Shown here in pieces: positions 1 through 8,263 of a DNA stretch of 64,000 bases; the stretch's first letter is position 1; every line of letters starts with the position of its first letter. The stretch comes from Peptoniphilaceae bacterium. Its GTDB lineage: Bacteria; Bacillota; Clostridia; Tissierellales; Peptoniphilaceae. Below the pieces are notes generated by a model that saw only the letters and a list, made by a program, of their open reading frames with translations, did no database searches and had not been told where the DNA came from. Position numbers and translations under genes: made by a program. The DNA is taken from the NCBI GenBank assembly GCA_910589545.1, contig CAJUSY010000006.1, forward strand, positions 1 to 64,000, given 5' to 3'.

Positions 1-72
1 TGTGCAGCTTGTCAGGCAACACTATTTTATCATAGGAGGTTTTGTTTTGCTTGAAGCTTAAGCTAATGTCTT

Positions 73-98
73 CCACCTGCATAGCAGGTGGTTTTTTT
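73..98 (+). terminator. Rho-independent terminator of an upstream gene
   Basis: Perfect 8-bp arms (CCACCTGC and GCAGGTGG) around an ATA loop are followed by seven T. The gene it ends lies off the left edge. The open frame running to a TAA at 59-61 is too short to identify. Confidence 0.8.
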
Positions 99-137
99 GT
101 TTCTCTCACTTCGTTCGCTCAACACACTTAAGTGCAC

Positions 138-168
138 AAAAAAAATCACTTAGCCTAGGCTAAGTGAT
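138..168 (-). terminator. Terminator of the coiled-coil membrane protein gene
   Basis: A perfect 24-bp palindrome at 145-168 is followed, read on the minus strand, by a run of T (plus-strand A at 138-145). It lies just downstream of the stop codon at 201. Confidence 0.85.
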
Positions 169-200
169 ATAAACAAATTATATTTTTTATTATTTTTTTA

Positions 201-1283
201 TTAGTTTTCTTCTATAAATCTTTCATTAGATACTCTTGAACCTAATGAACCACCAAACATTGCTGCAATAGCACTTAATAGCAATCCAACAAAGATTAAT
301 AATGAAGCCTTGCTTGATGTGCTTGCTACATCATTTCCTGTTTCTTTAGCTTGTTCTGCTGTTTTTTCAGCTGTATCTTTAGCTTGTGCCACTGTTTTTG
401 AAACTTGTTCAGATGCTTGGTTAAATGTTTTTTCTGCTTGTGCATATGTTTTTTGTAAACCGTCATAAATGTTGTTTGATATTTCTTCAACTTCAGCTTC
501 TGATAGGTCTGAATTTTTTGATACTGATTTTTTTATATCTTCTTGTTTTACTGAATTTGCAATATCTTCTGCTCTTGCACCTATTTTGTCTGCTGTATCC
601 TTAGCAATTTTTTCTGCATTTTCAGGATTTAAGGCTATATCTTTTGCTGCTTGTTTGATTTCTTCTACTGATACATCAACTTGTGATTGTAAGTATCCTG
701 GTCTTAATTTTTCATTTTCTGAATCTTTTAAGTATTTTTCAACATTAGCTTGTAATTCTTTTGAATCAACACCTTCAACTTCTTGAGCTACTTTTTCAAA
801 AGCTGTTGAACTTAATGATGATATATTTTCTGAAACTGTAGTTGCTGCTTTACCAGCTAAACTACCTGCTTCTCCAGCTACTGATCCTGCTGCATTTGCT
901 GCAGTTTTAACTGTTGCTGTAACAGCTGTGAATAACATTACAACTACTAAAGCCATTGATAATGCCCATGATAAGAAACCATGCAATAAACCAACTCTTT
1001 TAGCTGCTAGTCCTCCAACAAAACCTGCTGCAAATAAAGATACTAATAATTGAACTACTGTCCAAATGCCAACACCTGTAAATAATCCATTAAATGGATT
1101 TGATGACTGAAAGTCTAAAGTTGCAAATCCGATTGATGATCCTATAAAACTTAGTAAGAACATTACAGCGATAAATGTCACTGCACCAGCAAATATTGCT
1201 GACCATGAAATGTTGTTACCTATTTCATGTCTACTATTTCTTCTTTCAATCTTTTCTTGTAATACTTCTTCTCTATTTTTCAT
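201..1283 (-). CDS. Membrane protein with long helical repeat region (YrzE-like), function unknown
   Basis: 360 aa. Two or three hydrophobic segments lie at about residues 26-55, 72-90 and 100-125. A long charged, Ala/Glu/Lys-rich stretch (about 130-325) with repeated A-E-K-T-A-type heptads follows and is likely coiled coil. A last hydrophobic helix lies at about 328-350, with a short basic tail. The N-terminal part resembles small YrzE/TIGR04086-type membrane proteins of Firmicutes; the helical part resembles apolipoprotein-like or late-embryogenesis-like stress repeats. The start has an excellent AGGAGG. It is monocistronic with its own palindromic terminator and a plausible promoter (TTGAAA, 16 bp, TAATAT). 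I infer an envelope or stress role; no enzymatic motif is visible. The composition is typical of the host, so transfer is not suggested. Confidence 0.75.
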   Translation of the reverse strand: MKNREEVLQEKIERRNSRHEIGNNISWSAIFAGAVTFIAVMFLLSFIGSSIGFATLDFQSSNPFNGLFTGVGIWTVVQLLVSLFAAGFVGGLAAKRVGLLHGFLSWALSMALVVVMLFTAVTATVKTAANAAGSVAGEAGSLAGKAATTVSENISSLSSTAFEKVAQEVEGVDSKELQANVEKYLKDSENEKLRPGYLQSQVDVSVEEIKQAAKDIALNPENAEKIAKDTADKIGARAEDIANSVKQEDIKKSVSKNSDLSEAEVEEISNNIYDGLQKTYAQAEKTFNQASEQVSKTVAQAKDTAEKTAEQAKETGNDVASTSSKASLLIFVGLLLSAIAAMFGGSLGSRVSNERFIEEN

Positions 1284-1460
1284 AATTCCTCCTAATAATT
1301 CATCTGCATAATATTATATAAGCAAATATTTTTTTCAAACATTTATTATAAATGTTCTCTATAGGCGTGTTGTAATATTAAATGAAACATCCTATATAAA
1401 AAAGTCGCTGTCCTCTCATGTATAATAAATTTATCAAAACAAAAAACATAGGAGGAAACA

Positions 1461-1538
1461 ATGACTTTAGTAAATTATATCATAATTATAGAAAAAGTAA
1501 AACATTTAAATTATGAAGAAAGAGTAGAAATATCTTGA
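1461..1538 (+). pseudogene. IS30-family transposase, N-terminal fragment
   Basis: A good AGGAGG site and ATG open a 25-codon frame whose residues 13-23 (VKHLNYEERVE) match the usual start of IS30-type transposases, which open with a K-x-L-(N/T)-x-x-E-R-x-x-I helix. The frame meets TGA where it runs into the opposing IS1182 fragment, so only the first 24 or so codons survive. Neither the DDE catalytic domain nor the far inverted repeat is present. It is certainly not functional. Family assignment is from memory of the N-terminal motif. Confidence 0.6.
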
Positions 1539-1639
1539 CTGTCAAGATAGCATTCTGTATTAAAGTTTAATCTTAGTTGAATTGTATCATTAACTAGTGT
1601 ATAGTCAGCTAATGATGATGTATTTTTAGTGGTTTTCAT
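1511..1639 (-). pseudogene. IS1182-family transposase, N-terminal fragment
   Basis: Read on the minus strand, an ATG at 1639 opens a 42-codon frame. Its first 36 codons (including TLVNDTIQLRL and CYLDSQD) look like the beginning of an IS1182-type transposase, which has Y-x-L-V/P-L-x-L-x-x-x-I-x-x-D-S-V near its start. The remaining codons are antisense IS30 sequence. The break falls at a short palindrome (ATCTTGAC, T, GTCAAGAT at 1532-1548). Upstream of the start are a bidirectional hairpin and the element's presumed terminal repeat, so this is the 5' end of the element only. Confidence 0.6.
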
Positions 1640-1654
1640 AAATACATTGTATCA

Positions 1655-1690
1655 AAAAAGACGAGGATTTTTATGTTTCCTCGTCTTTTT
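1655..1690. terminator. Bidirectional hairpin inside the IS1182 remnant
   Basis: Arms AAAAAGACGAGGA and TCCTCGTCTTTTT flank a short T-rich loop. The hairpin has U-tracts on both strands. Such structures often shield transposase genes from outside transcription. Confidence 0.65.
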
Positions 1691-1697
1691 CTATTAT

Positions 1698-1748
1698 GGG
1701 ACTTTTGCAACAGCCTCTTTTTTCTATACTGGGACTTTTGCAACAGCC
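1698..1748. repeat. Tandem copies of an IS terminal repeat
   Basis: GGGACTTTTGCAACAGCC occurs at 1698-1715 and again at 1731-1748, inside a nearly identical 33-bp unit. The reverse complement (GGCTGTTGCAAAAGTCCC) is typical of an IS1182-type terminus. Two ends side by side suggest remains of two insertions or an end duplication. Confidence 0.6.
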
Positions 1749-1754
1749 CCTTTT

Positions 1755-2654
1755 TTATTTTCCAAATTCAAACTTGTTATTGATATCCAAAATATCAAAA
1801 AAAGCCTGGCCCGCTGGAGTTATCTGTAAATTTTTATTATAAACTAGATTTATTTGTCTTTTGAAATCACAATCTACGATTTTTATGCACTTTATTAGCC
1901 CTGCTTCCTCTTCTAATTGAGCTGATTTTTTCGACATAATAGAAACTCCCGCATTTTCTACAACTGCTTTTTTTATTGCTTCTTGATTATCTATTATAAG
2001 TTCTTTTTTAAATTTTACATCAACAACGCAAGATTCTAAAAATTTATATAGAGAAGATGTTTGTGATTTTGTAATAAATACTTGATCTTTTATGTCTGAG
2101 ATACTGCATGTAGATTTTTCTGCCAGTTTGTTTTTGGTACTTACCACCAACACCATTTCATCTGTAAAAAATGGCTTGGAAATATATTTGTTTGTGTCAA
2201 TTTTTACATAATGAGACAAAAATACAAATTCAATTTCATTTTTTTCGAGTTTTTTAAATAGGTCTTTTGAGGAGCCAACTGTCATATTTACATTAATCTT
2301 TGGGTATTTGTCTTGGAAGGCTTTAATAAATTTTGGCATCAGATAAATTCCTATAAAGTTTGTTGAACCAAAGTAAAGTGTTCCTTGATTGAGATCTTAA
2401 ATTTGTCTGATTAATTCTTGTGATTTTTGATATATTTTAACTATAGATTCTGCATATTTTATGAAATGTCTTCCCTGTATTGTGAGGCTAACAGTTTTAC
2501 CATTTCTATCGAATAAAAATACGCCGAGTTCCTGCTCCAAACTATCTATGTGTTTACTTATTGCCGGCTGAGATAAATACCTAAGTTCTGCTGTTTTAGT
2601 AAAACTTTTGCAGTCTGCTAAAACTAAAAAAGATTCTAATTTGCTAATATCCAT
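1755..2654 (-). pseudogene. LysR-family transcriptional regulator interrupted by an in-frame TAA
   Basis: Reading from ATG 2654 (preceded by AGAGGTG at the right distance; an ATG at 2684 has no such site) gives 300 codons, the canonical LysR length, but codon 86 is TAA (2397-2399). Before it lies the winged helix-turn-helix (MDISKLESFLVLADCKSF..., SQPAISKHIDSLEQELG). After it, in the same frame, the effector domain continues (DLNQGTLYFGSTNF, then the part from MPKFI on). No frameshift is needed: one nonsense change separates the halves. It is divergent from the transporter, as regulator-target pairs often are, with a dyad between them. A C-terminal fragment could start at ATG 2339 but would lack DNA binding. 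Readthrough or a sequencing error cannot be excluded. Confidence 0.8.
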
Positions 2655-2685
2655 TTGTTCACCTCTAAATTTTTCTAAATCCATT

Positions 2686-2700
2686 ATAACATAATGTTAT
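2686..2700. promoter_or_regulatory. Candidate LysR operator (dyad)
   Basis: ATAACA-TAA-TGTTAT is a perfect dyad with the T-N11-A shape of LysR boxes. It sits 32 bp upstream of the lysR start and about 20 bp from the -35 box of the divergent transporter promoter. Confidence 0.45.
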
Positions 2701-2721
2701 TGTTTTAAGAATAAAATCGAA

Positions 2722-2750
2722 TTGTGTTATAGTTATCCGTGTAATATAAT
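2722..2750 (+). promoter_or_regulatory. Promoter of the DASS transporter gene
   Basis: TTGTGT (2722-2727), a 17-bp spacer and a perfect TATAAT (2745-2750). Transcription would start near 2757, upstream of the ATG at 2783, which supports that ATG rather than the internal GTG as the original start. Confidence 0.65.
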
Positions 2751-2782
2751 TAAGCTAACAATTTAGAAAGGTTGGTAAAATT

Positions 2783-4151
2783 ATGAAAACGAAATCATCA
2801 GCAAGTAAGAAAAAAACTTCAACTGGTGCAAAAATCTCTAGCAGTTTTTGTATTCGCCCTTATTATGTGGGTAGCTCAGCCAATTCCAATTTATCAAACT
2901 TCGATTATTGGAATTTTACTTTTACTTATGATAGGAGCGGTTGAAAAACAAAAGGTCACATTTGGAGCATTGGGCTATGATATTATTTGGTTAATGGTAG
3001 CTGCATTTGTATTAACTTCTGCTATTAACGAAACAAATCTCGGCAAGCGTTTGGCATTGTCAATGCTTACCAAATTTGGCAAGACTCCAAAGGGAACTTT
3101 AATTTCCCTAATGTTAGTAAACTTTATCCTAGCATTTTTCATTCCATCAACAAGTGCCAGGGCTGCGTTACTAATTCCAATTATTATGATTTTATTAGAA
3201 GTCTATGAGCAAGTTCCTGGAGAAAGTAATTTTGGTAGATTGATAACTTTGCAAGGAGTTATGAACAACCACTTGGCAACTTCTATGGTCATAACAGCAA
3301 CTTCCAGTCAACTTTTAGCTATAGGATTTATAAACAAAATGACTGGATCAAAGTTAGGTTATATGGATTGGCTTTTAGGCTCTTTACCTCAAGTTTTAAT
3401 CACAGGTTTGATAGCTTTTATAGTTGGCTATAAACTATATCACATTAAAGACTTGAATATTGGTGGAGAATCAACTAAGGAAATATTGAAAAAACAACTA
3501 ATAGATCTTGGTCCAATGACTATCGCTGAAAAAAAGACTGCGATTATATTTGCCCTTACACTACTTTCTTGGGCGACTGGTAACTACCAAGAAAAATTAT
3601 TTGGTTTCAGTATTTCAACTGAACAAACAGCGGTGATAAGTATGCTTGTTTGTTTACTTCCTAAAGTTGGTGTTATTGATTGGAAGCAAGCAAATATTAA
3701 ATGGAACTTAATGATTTTCTCAGCTGGAGCGTATGCTATTGGTAACGCATTTAATGATTCTGGCGGAGCAAGTTTTATTATCCAAAACTTTGTCGAAAAA
3801 ATCGGTCTTAACACTTTAAATCCTAATCTAGTTGCTGTAATACTTATTTTTATAACTATTTTCAGTCACTTGATATTTACAACAAAAACAGTAAGAGCTA
3901 CAATATTGATTCCAACAATCATAACTTTAGAACAATCTTTAAATATCGACCCTGTTCCTTTGGCAATGGCTTGCTCTTTCGGTATTGCCTACACTTTGAC
4001 TCTACCACCTCACTCAAAAGTCAATGCTTTGTACTTGAGTCTTGGATATTTTGATGTAAAAGACGAGCTAAAACTTGGTTTAATAACTTGTTTCATTGGA
4101 TCAGTAGTTATTTCACTTTTATACTTTACGTATTATCAAATAATATTTTAA
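2783..4151 (+). pseudogene. DASS (SLC13) family anion permease with an apparent +1 frameshift near its start
   Basis: The well-placed ATG at 2783 (promoter and AAAGG upstream) reads 17 codons of a basic leader, then goes out of frame at a run of five A (2830-2834). The long membrane frame, usable from GTG 2826 (441 aa), lies +1 from it. Removing one A joins the two frames seamlessly. GTG 2826 has no Shine-Dalgarno site. The body has about 11 hydrophobic helices typical of divalent anion:Na+ symporters. The two re-entrant SNT-like motifs appear as STSARAALLIPI (about residue 108) and TTKTVRATILIPT (about 352), diverged from the usual SNT. Substrate (dicarboxylate, tricarboxylate or sulfate) cannot be told. 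If the extra A is an error the gene is intact; if real, expression depends on reinitiation or slippage. Confidence 0.7.
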
Positions 4152-4170
4152 ATGTCATTAAGGAGAATAT

Positions 4171-5406
4171 ATGAATAGAAAAGTTATACTAGCTGTTGCA
4201 GACGGCGTCGGCGACAGACCTTGTGAAATTTTAGGAGGCAAGACTCCATTAGAGTATGCCTCCACTCCAAACTTAGATAAATTGGCATCTGTAGGAACAA
4301 CAGGAATAATGGATGTTCATGGAGCAGGAATTCCTGTTGGAACAGATCTTGGCCACATGATTTTATTTGGATATGGATTAGAAGACTATCCAGGCCGAGG
4401 ACCTATTGAAGCCTTTGGTAGAGAAATTGAATTGCAAGCAGGAGATGTTGCTTTCAGATCAAACTTTGCAACTGTAAATGAAAATCTTTGTGTTGTAGAC
4501 AGAAGAGCCGGAAGAATTAGAGAGAACACTAATCTGTTAGCTCAATCATTAAATAACATAGAAATTGATGGGATAAAAGTTATTTTTAAAGAAGCAACTG
4601 AACACAGGGCAGTTTTAATTCTAAGAGGTCCAGGTCTTTCTGCAAATATTACTGACACCGATCCTAAAGTTGCTGGAGTTGATGTAAACTACAAAAAATG
4701 TCAGTCAAAAGACGGTAAACCTGACTCAATTTTCACAGCAGAAATTGTGAACAAATTTTTATTAAAGGCAAATGAAATTTTATCAAAACATCCTGTGAAT
4801 GAAGAAAGAATATCCAAAGGACTTTTACCTGCTAACTTTATTCTTACAAGAGGAGCCGGAATAATGCCTAAATTGGAAAAAATTTCTGAAAAGCTAAATA
4901 TTAAAGGGGCATGTGTTGCTGCCGAAGGAACAGTCTTGGGAGTTGCTCGTTTGGCTGGTTTCACAGCATTAACAGCTCCAACAATGACTGGAAATATTGA
5001 TACAGATGTTAATGCAAAGGCAAATATGGCAGTTGATGCATTGAAAGATCATGATTTTGTCTTAGTAAACTTAAAAGCAACAAACCTTTTTGGTCACGAT
5101 GGAAATCCTGAGAAAAAAGCACAAGCAGTTGAGGTTTTTGATAAGTTTATTGGTCTTTTATTAGAAGCTAATTTAGAAAACACAATAATAGCCGTTACAG
5201 CAGACCACTCTACTCCATGCGAAAGAATGGAACACAGTGGAGATCCTGTTCCAGTTTTAATAGCTGGTCCTGGAATTAGACAAGACAGAGTTACAAAATT
5301 TGATGAAATTTCGTGTAGTTACGGTGGACTTTGTAGAATCAAAGGTAAGGATTTATCCAATACACTATACGACTTTTTAGAAAAAACTAAAAAACAAGGT
5401 AACTAA
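4171..5406 (+). CDS. ApgM-like cofactor-independent phosphoglycerate mutase, alkaline phosphatase superfamily
   Basis: 411 aa, the usual size of archaeal-type iPGM (ApgM/COG3635), which interconverts 2- and 3-phosphoglycerate with two metal ions. Visible: the metal-binding N-terminus (VADGVGD, D11), the conserved PGRGPIEAFGR segment, GHDG near residue 309, and ADHSTP near 346 for the second metal. The nucleophile position reads P-V-G-T-D (T58), where I recall Ser in archaeal ApgM (G-S-D), so it may act through threonine or have another substrate. It starts 20 bp after the transporter with AAGGAG, so it is probably in the same transcript, which fits a carboxylate or phospho-acid substrate. A strong terminator follows. 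Confidence 0.75.
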   Translation: MNRKVILAVADGVGDRPCEILGGKTPLEYASTPNLDKLASVGTTGIMDVHGAGIPVGTDLGHMILFGYGLEDYPGRGPIEAFGREIELQAGDVAFRSNFATVNENLCVVDRRAGRIRENTNLLAQSLNNIEIDGIKVIFKEATEHRAVLILRGPGLSANITDTDPKVAGVDVNYKKCQSKDGKPDSIFTAEIVNKFLLKANEILSKHPVNEERISKGLLPANFILTRGAGIMPKLEKISEKLNIKGACVAAEGTVLGVARLAGFTALTAPTMTGNIDTDVNAKANMAVDALKDHDFVLVNLKATNLFGHDGNPEKKAQAVEVFDKFIGLLLEANLENTIIAVTADHSTPCERMEHSGDPVPVLIAGPGIRQDRVTKFDEISCSYGGLCRIKGKDLSNTLYDFLEKTKKQGN

Positions 5407-5415
5407 TTTAAATAT

Positions 5416-5455
5416 TAGCCCCAAAATCTGAAATACAGATTGAGGGGCTATTTTA
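5416..5455 (+). terminator. Terminator after the ApgM-like gene
   Basis: TAGCCCC/GGGGCTA outer stem and AATCTG/CAGATT inner stem, then TTTTATT. Confidence 0.85.
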
Positions 5456-5461
5456 TTGCAT

Positions 5462-5494
5462 AAAAAAACTGATGAAACACACGTTTCACCAGTT
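5462..5494 (-). terminator. Terminator of the suf operon
   Basis: On the minus strand, ACTGGTGAAAC and GTTTCATCAGT pair (one G-A mismatch) and are followed by TTTTTTTA, 29 bp past the sufU stop. Confidence 0.8.
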
Positions 5495-5522
5495 AAAAAT
5501 TTATTATCTATTTTATTGTCTA

Positions 5523-5978
5523 TTAATCAGGAATAAATGAACCTTCTGATTTGTCGTTTTCAAGCATATCTTTTAATGTGTACCATGAAAGAACGGCACA
5601 TTTTACTCTTGCTGGTAATGTGGATATGCTTTGGAAGCATACTGCATCTTTAAGAACTTTTAGTTCTTTTCTGTCAGTGATTTCTCCTTTTATCATGGAT
5701 ATGAATTTGTTGCACAAATCTATTGCTTCACTTACTGATTTTCCTTTGATTACATCACACATTATGGATGTGGATGCTTGTGATATGGCACATCCCATTC
5801 CAGTGTATGCAATGTCTTCGATTGTATCATCTTGAACTTTTAGTTGCAATGTGATTTCATCTCCACAGCTTGGATTGTGTCCCAACTCACAATGAGTTGG
5901 CTGATCCAATTCACGTCTGTTTGATTTATCCCTGCTTTTTTCCAATATTAATTCTGTATATAAACTACCTAGTTCCAA
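5523..5978 (-). CDS. sufU: SufU-type Fe-S assembly protein
   Basis: 151 aa. SufU of Gram-positive bacteria is a zinc-dependent sulfurtransferase that accepts persulfide from SufS and passes it to SufBCD; it is related to the IscU scaffold. The conserved ligands are visible: C38 and D40 in NPSCGD, C63 in GMGCAIS and C127 in RVKCAVL, with the insertion typical of SufU between the second and third cysteines. It begins at TTG 5978, overlapping the end of sufS by 14 bp, with AAGGAG 11 nt upstream; no better start gives the family's N-terminal helix. It is the last gene of the operon, so dosage is probably coupled to sufS by translational overlap. Confidence 0.92.
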   Translation of the reverse strand: MELGSLYTELILEKSRDKSNRRELDQPTHCELGHNPSCGDEITLQLKVQDDTIEDIAYTGMGCAISQASTSIMCDVIKGKSVSEAIDLCNKFISMIKGEITDRKELKVLKDAVCFQSISTLPARVKCAVLSWYTLKDMLENDKSEGSFIPD

Positions 5979-7215
5979 TTCTCATCAATCTCCTTACGTC
6001 TTCAAGATGTTCAATGAAAAAGTCAACTTCTTCAAATGTATTATAGAATGCAAAGCTTGCTCTACATGAGAAATTTGTTTTCAAATATCTGTGAAGAGGT
6101 TGTGCACAATGGTGTCCACTTCTGATTGCAATTCCGTAACTATCCATAATGCTTGCAACATCATGAGGATGGGCTTCTTTGAAATTAAAATCCAGTACTG
6201 GAGATCTGTGAGTATCACTTGTTGTGTAGACATCGATGATATCGGATTTTTGTTTGATTTTGTCATAGGCATAATCCATCAAAGCTTTTTCGTAATCTCT
6301 AATGTTATCAATTCCGATGTTTTCAATGTAATCTATCGCTGTTATTAAAGATTTTACAGATCCTACATCTTGTGTTCCAGCTTCGAATTTTCCCGGTGCA
6401 TCCAAATACGATGATTTGTCTTCAAATACATACTCAATCATGTCTCCACCGTACAAGAATGGTTTCAAATTATTCAACAATTCTTTTTTCCCGTAAAGTA
6501 TTCCGACTCCCATTATGCTTAGCATTTTGTGCCCTGAAAATACTAAGAAATCACAACCTAATTTTTGTACGTCAACTTTATTGTGTGGAATATATTGTGC
6601 AGAATCCACGATACATATACAATCTTTGTTAACTGATTTGACGTATTTTATCATTTTTTCAACTTCAGGCATAGTTCCCACTACGTTTGATGCTTGTGTT
6701 ATTGAGAAAATCTTCGTCTTTTCAGTGATTGTTTTCTTGAATTCTTCAAAATCAATTTGCATTGTTTGTTTGTCAACATACAAGTATTTCAACTTTGCAT
6801 TTGTTTTTTTACATACTTCTTGCCAAGTTACTAGGTTACTGTGATGTTCCATTATGGATATTACTATTTCATCATCTTCTTTTAAATTTTCATAACCGTA
6901 AGAATACGCTATTAAATTCAAAGATTCTGTAGTATTTCTAGTAAACACTACTTCTGATGAGTCTGTTGCGTTTATGAATTTGGCAATTTTTTCTCTTCCA
7001 GATTCGTAAACATCTGTAGATAAAACGCTTAATGTGTGCGCTCCTCTGTGAGGATTTGCATTTTCATATTTGTAAAATTCACTTACGCTATCTATAACTT
7101 GTATAGGTTTTTGGCTAGTGGCAGCATTATCCAAATAAACTATAGGATTTTTGTATTCTTTATTCAAATACAAAAAGTCTTTTCTTATATCTTCTACTTG
7201 CTTTTTATCTAACAT
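5965..7215 (-). CDS. sufS: SufS cysteine desulfurase
   Basis: 416 aa, class V aminotransferase fold, PLP enzyme releasing sulfur from cysteine as an enzyme persulfide plus alanine. PLP lysine K230 is in FSGHKML; the N-terminal LDNAATSQKP motif is intact. Active-site C370 is in RSGHHCAQP, the short-loop form that marks group II (SufS/CsdA) desulfurases needing a partner such as SufU. A GAGGGA site precedes ATG 7215, which overlaps the sufD stop by 11 bp. Its position between sufD and sufU matches the standard Gram-positive sufCDSUB gene set, although here sufB sits second. Confidence 0.95.
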   Translation of the reverse strand: MLDKKQVEDIRKDFLYLNKEYKNPIVYLDNAATSQKPIQVIDSVSEFYKYENANPHRGAHTLSVLSTDVYESGREKIAKFINATDSSEVVFTRNTTESLNLIAYSYGYENLKEDDEIVISIMEHHSNLVTWQEVCKKTNAKLKYLYVDKQTMQIDFEEFKKTITEKTKIFSITQASNVVGTMPEVEKMIKYVKSVNKDCICIVDSAQYIPHNKVDVQKLGCDFLVFSGHKMLSIMGVGILYGKKELLNNLKPFLYGGDMIEYVFEDKSSYLDAPGKFEAGTQDVGSVKSLITAIDYIENIGIDNIRDYEKALMDYAYDKIKQKSDIIDVYTTSDTHRSPVLDFNFKEAHPHDVASIMDSYGIAIRSGHHCAQPLHRYLKTNFSCRASFAFYNTFEEVDFFIEHLEDVRRLMRIGTR

Positions 7216-8254
7216 CTAATTCCCTCTTTGCCATTTTTTCTCTAATGAATGAAAGTAATTTGTTTTCCAAATTTTCGTCATCTAATCTGCTTAAAGATTC
7301 ACTGAATTTGGATTCAACTATCATACTTTCAGCTACATCTTTGCTAATGGCACGATTCATTATATAAAATAACATGTCTTGATCAATCTTTCCTGCACTC
7401 GCTGCATGGTTTCCTATTACATCGTCTTCTCCTGATAGAAGAATTGGAACGGACAGGCTTTTTGCATCATCTGATAATAATACTGCATATTCTTCTTCTG
7501 TTCCTGTGGAACCCATGGAACCTCTTTTGAAATCAAGTGTTGACTTAAAGTTTTTGTATGAATTTTCTTTTAATGCGCCATTTACGATACATGAGGATTT
7601 GGATTCTTTTCCAAAATGGTTGATTTCGTATAACATATTCAATGAATTATCACCATGTGTAAAGTAAATGCTGTTGATATCCAAATTTGAGTGTTTGCCA
7701 TTCAAATTAGCTTTTGTGTTGACGTAATTGTCCTTGCTACCTAATTCGTATTGACTAAGAATTACATTACTTTCTTCATCTAAGTTCAATATCAATGATT
7801 CTAATGCTGTTGTGTGTTTTTCTGTTTGAATTACAAAAACTTCCACGTTGCTGTTTTCTTTGGCATTGATTTCGATTACTGAACTTCTGAATTTCTTGTT
7901 GTCATCATTGTCTCTGTAATCAAGTACAACTCTAATGCTAGAGTTCTTTTCGGCTGTGATTTTGTGAGTATCCAATAAAATATCATATTCTCTATCAGTA
8001 ACCAAATCAATTACGCCGAAATCTTTTACTTGATTTTCTTCTGTTTTGTATTTTTTGAATAGATTTCCTAATTTTTCGTTCATGTCCAAAGCTTCTTGGC
8101 ACACACCAAAATCTTTGTTTTCCAATGATTCTACTGGATCAGAGTCTATTCTGTATTCTTTTATATCTATATCTGGGAGATTAATTTCTGTATCGTTAAC
8201 TTTCAAGTATTTAAAAGTTTTGAATCCCAGCTTATTTCCTTTAATTTGTTCCAT
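7205..8254 (-). CDS. sufD: SufD, Fe-S cluster assembly subunit
   Basis: 349 aa. SufD forms the SufBC2D scaffold complex with SufB and SufC. The C-terminal SufB/D beta-helix core is recognisable from residues about 180 to 320, including the HAASAGKID segment, whose His corresponds to the SufD residue implicated in iron entry. The N-terminal half is diverged, as usual. ATG 8254 (MEQIKG) is chosen because GGAG lies 6 nt upstream; the in-frame TTG at 8260 would directly abut that site. It lies a few bases after sufB and overlaps sufS. Confidence 0.9.
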   Translation of the reverse strand: MEQIKGNKLGFKTFKYLKVNDTEINLPDIDIKEYRIDSDPVESLENKDFGVCQEALDMNEKLGNLFKKYKTEENQVKDFGVIDLVTDREYDILLDTHKITAEKNSSIRVVLDYRDNDDNKKFRSSVIEINAKENSNVEVFVIQTEKHTTALESLILNLDEESNVILSQYELGSKDNYVNTKANLNGKHSNLDINSIYFTHGDNSLNMLYEINHFGKESKSSCIVNGALKENSYKNFKSTLDFKRGSMGSTGTEEEYAVLLSDDAKSLSVPILLSGEDDVIGNHAASAGKIDQDMLFYIMNRAISKDVAESMIVESKFSESLSRLDDENLENKLLSFIREKMAKRELDVR

Positions 8255-8263
8255 ATACAACTC

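Noticed and set aside
2..61. End of an upstream gene (19 codons to a TAA, hydrophobic)
   Set aside because: A terminator follows at 73-98, so some plus-strand gene ends here, but 19 residues are too few to choose the frame or name the product.
469..786. 105-aa plus-strand frame opposite the coiled-coil gene, and similar antisense frames throughout
   Set aside because: They are mirror frames of repetitive or biased codons, with no ribosome sites and low-complexity Ser/Phe-rich products.
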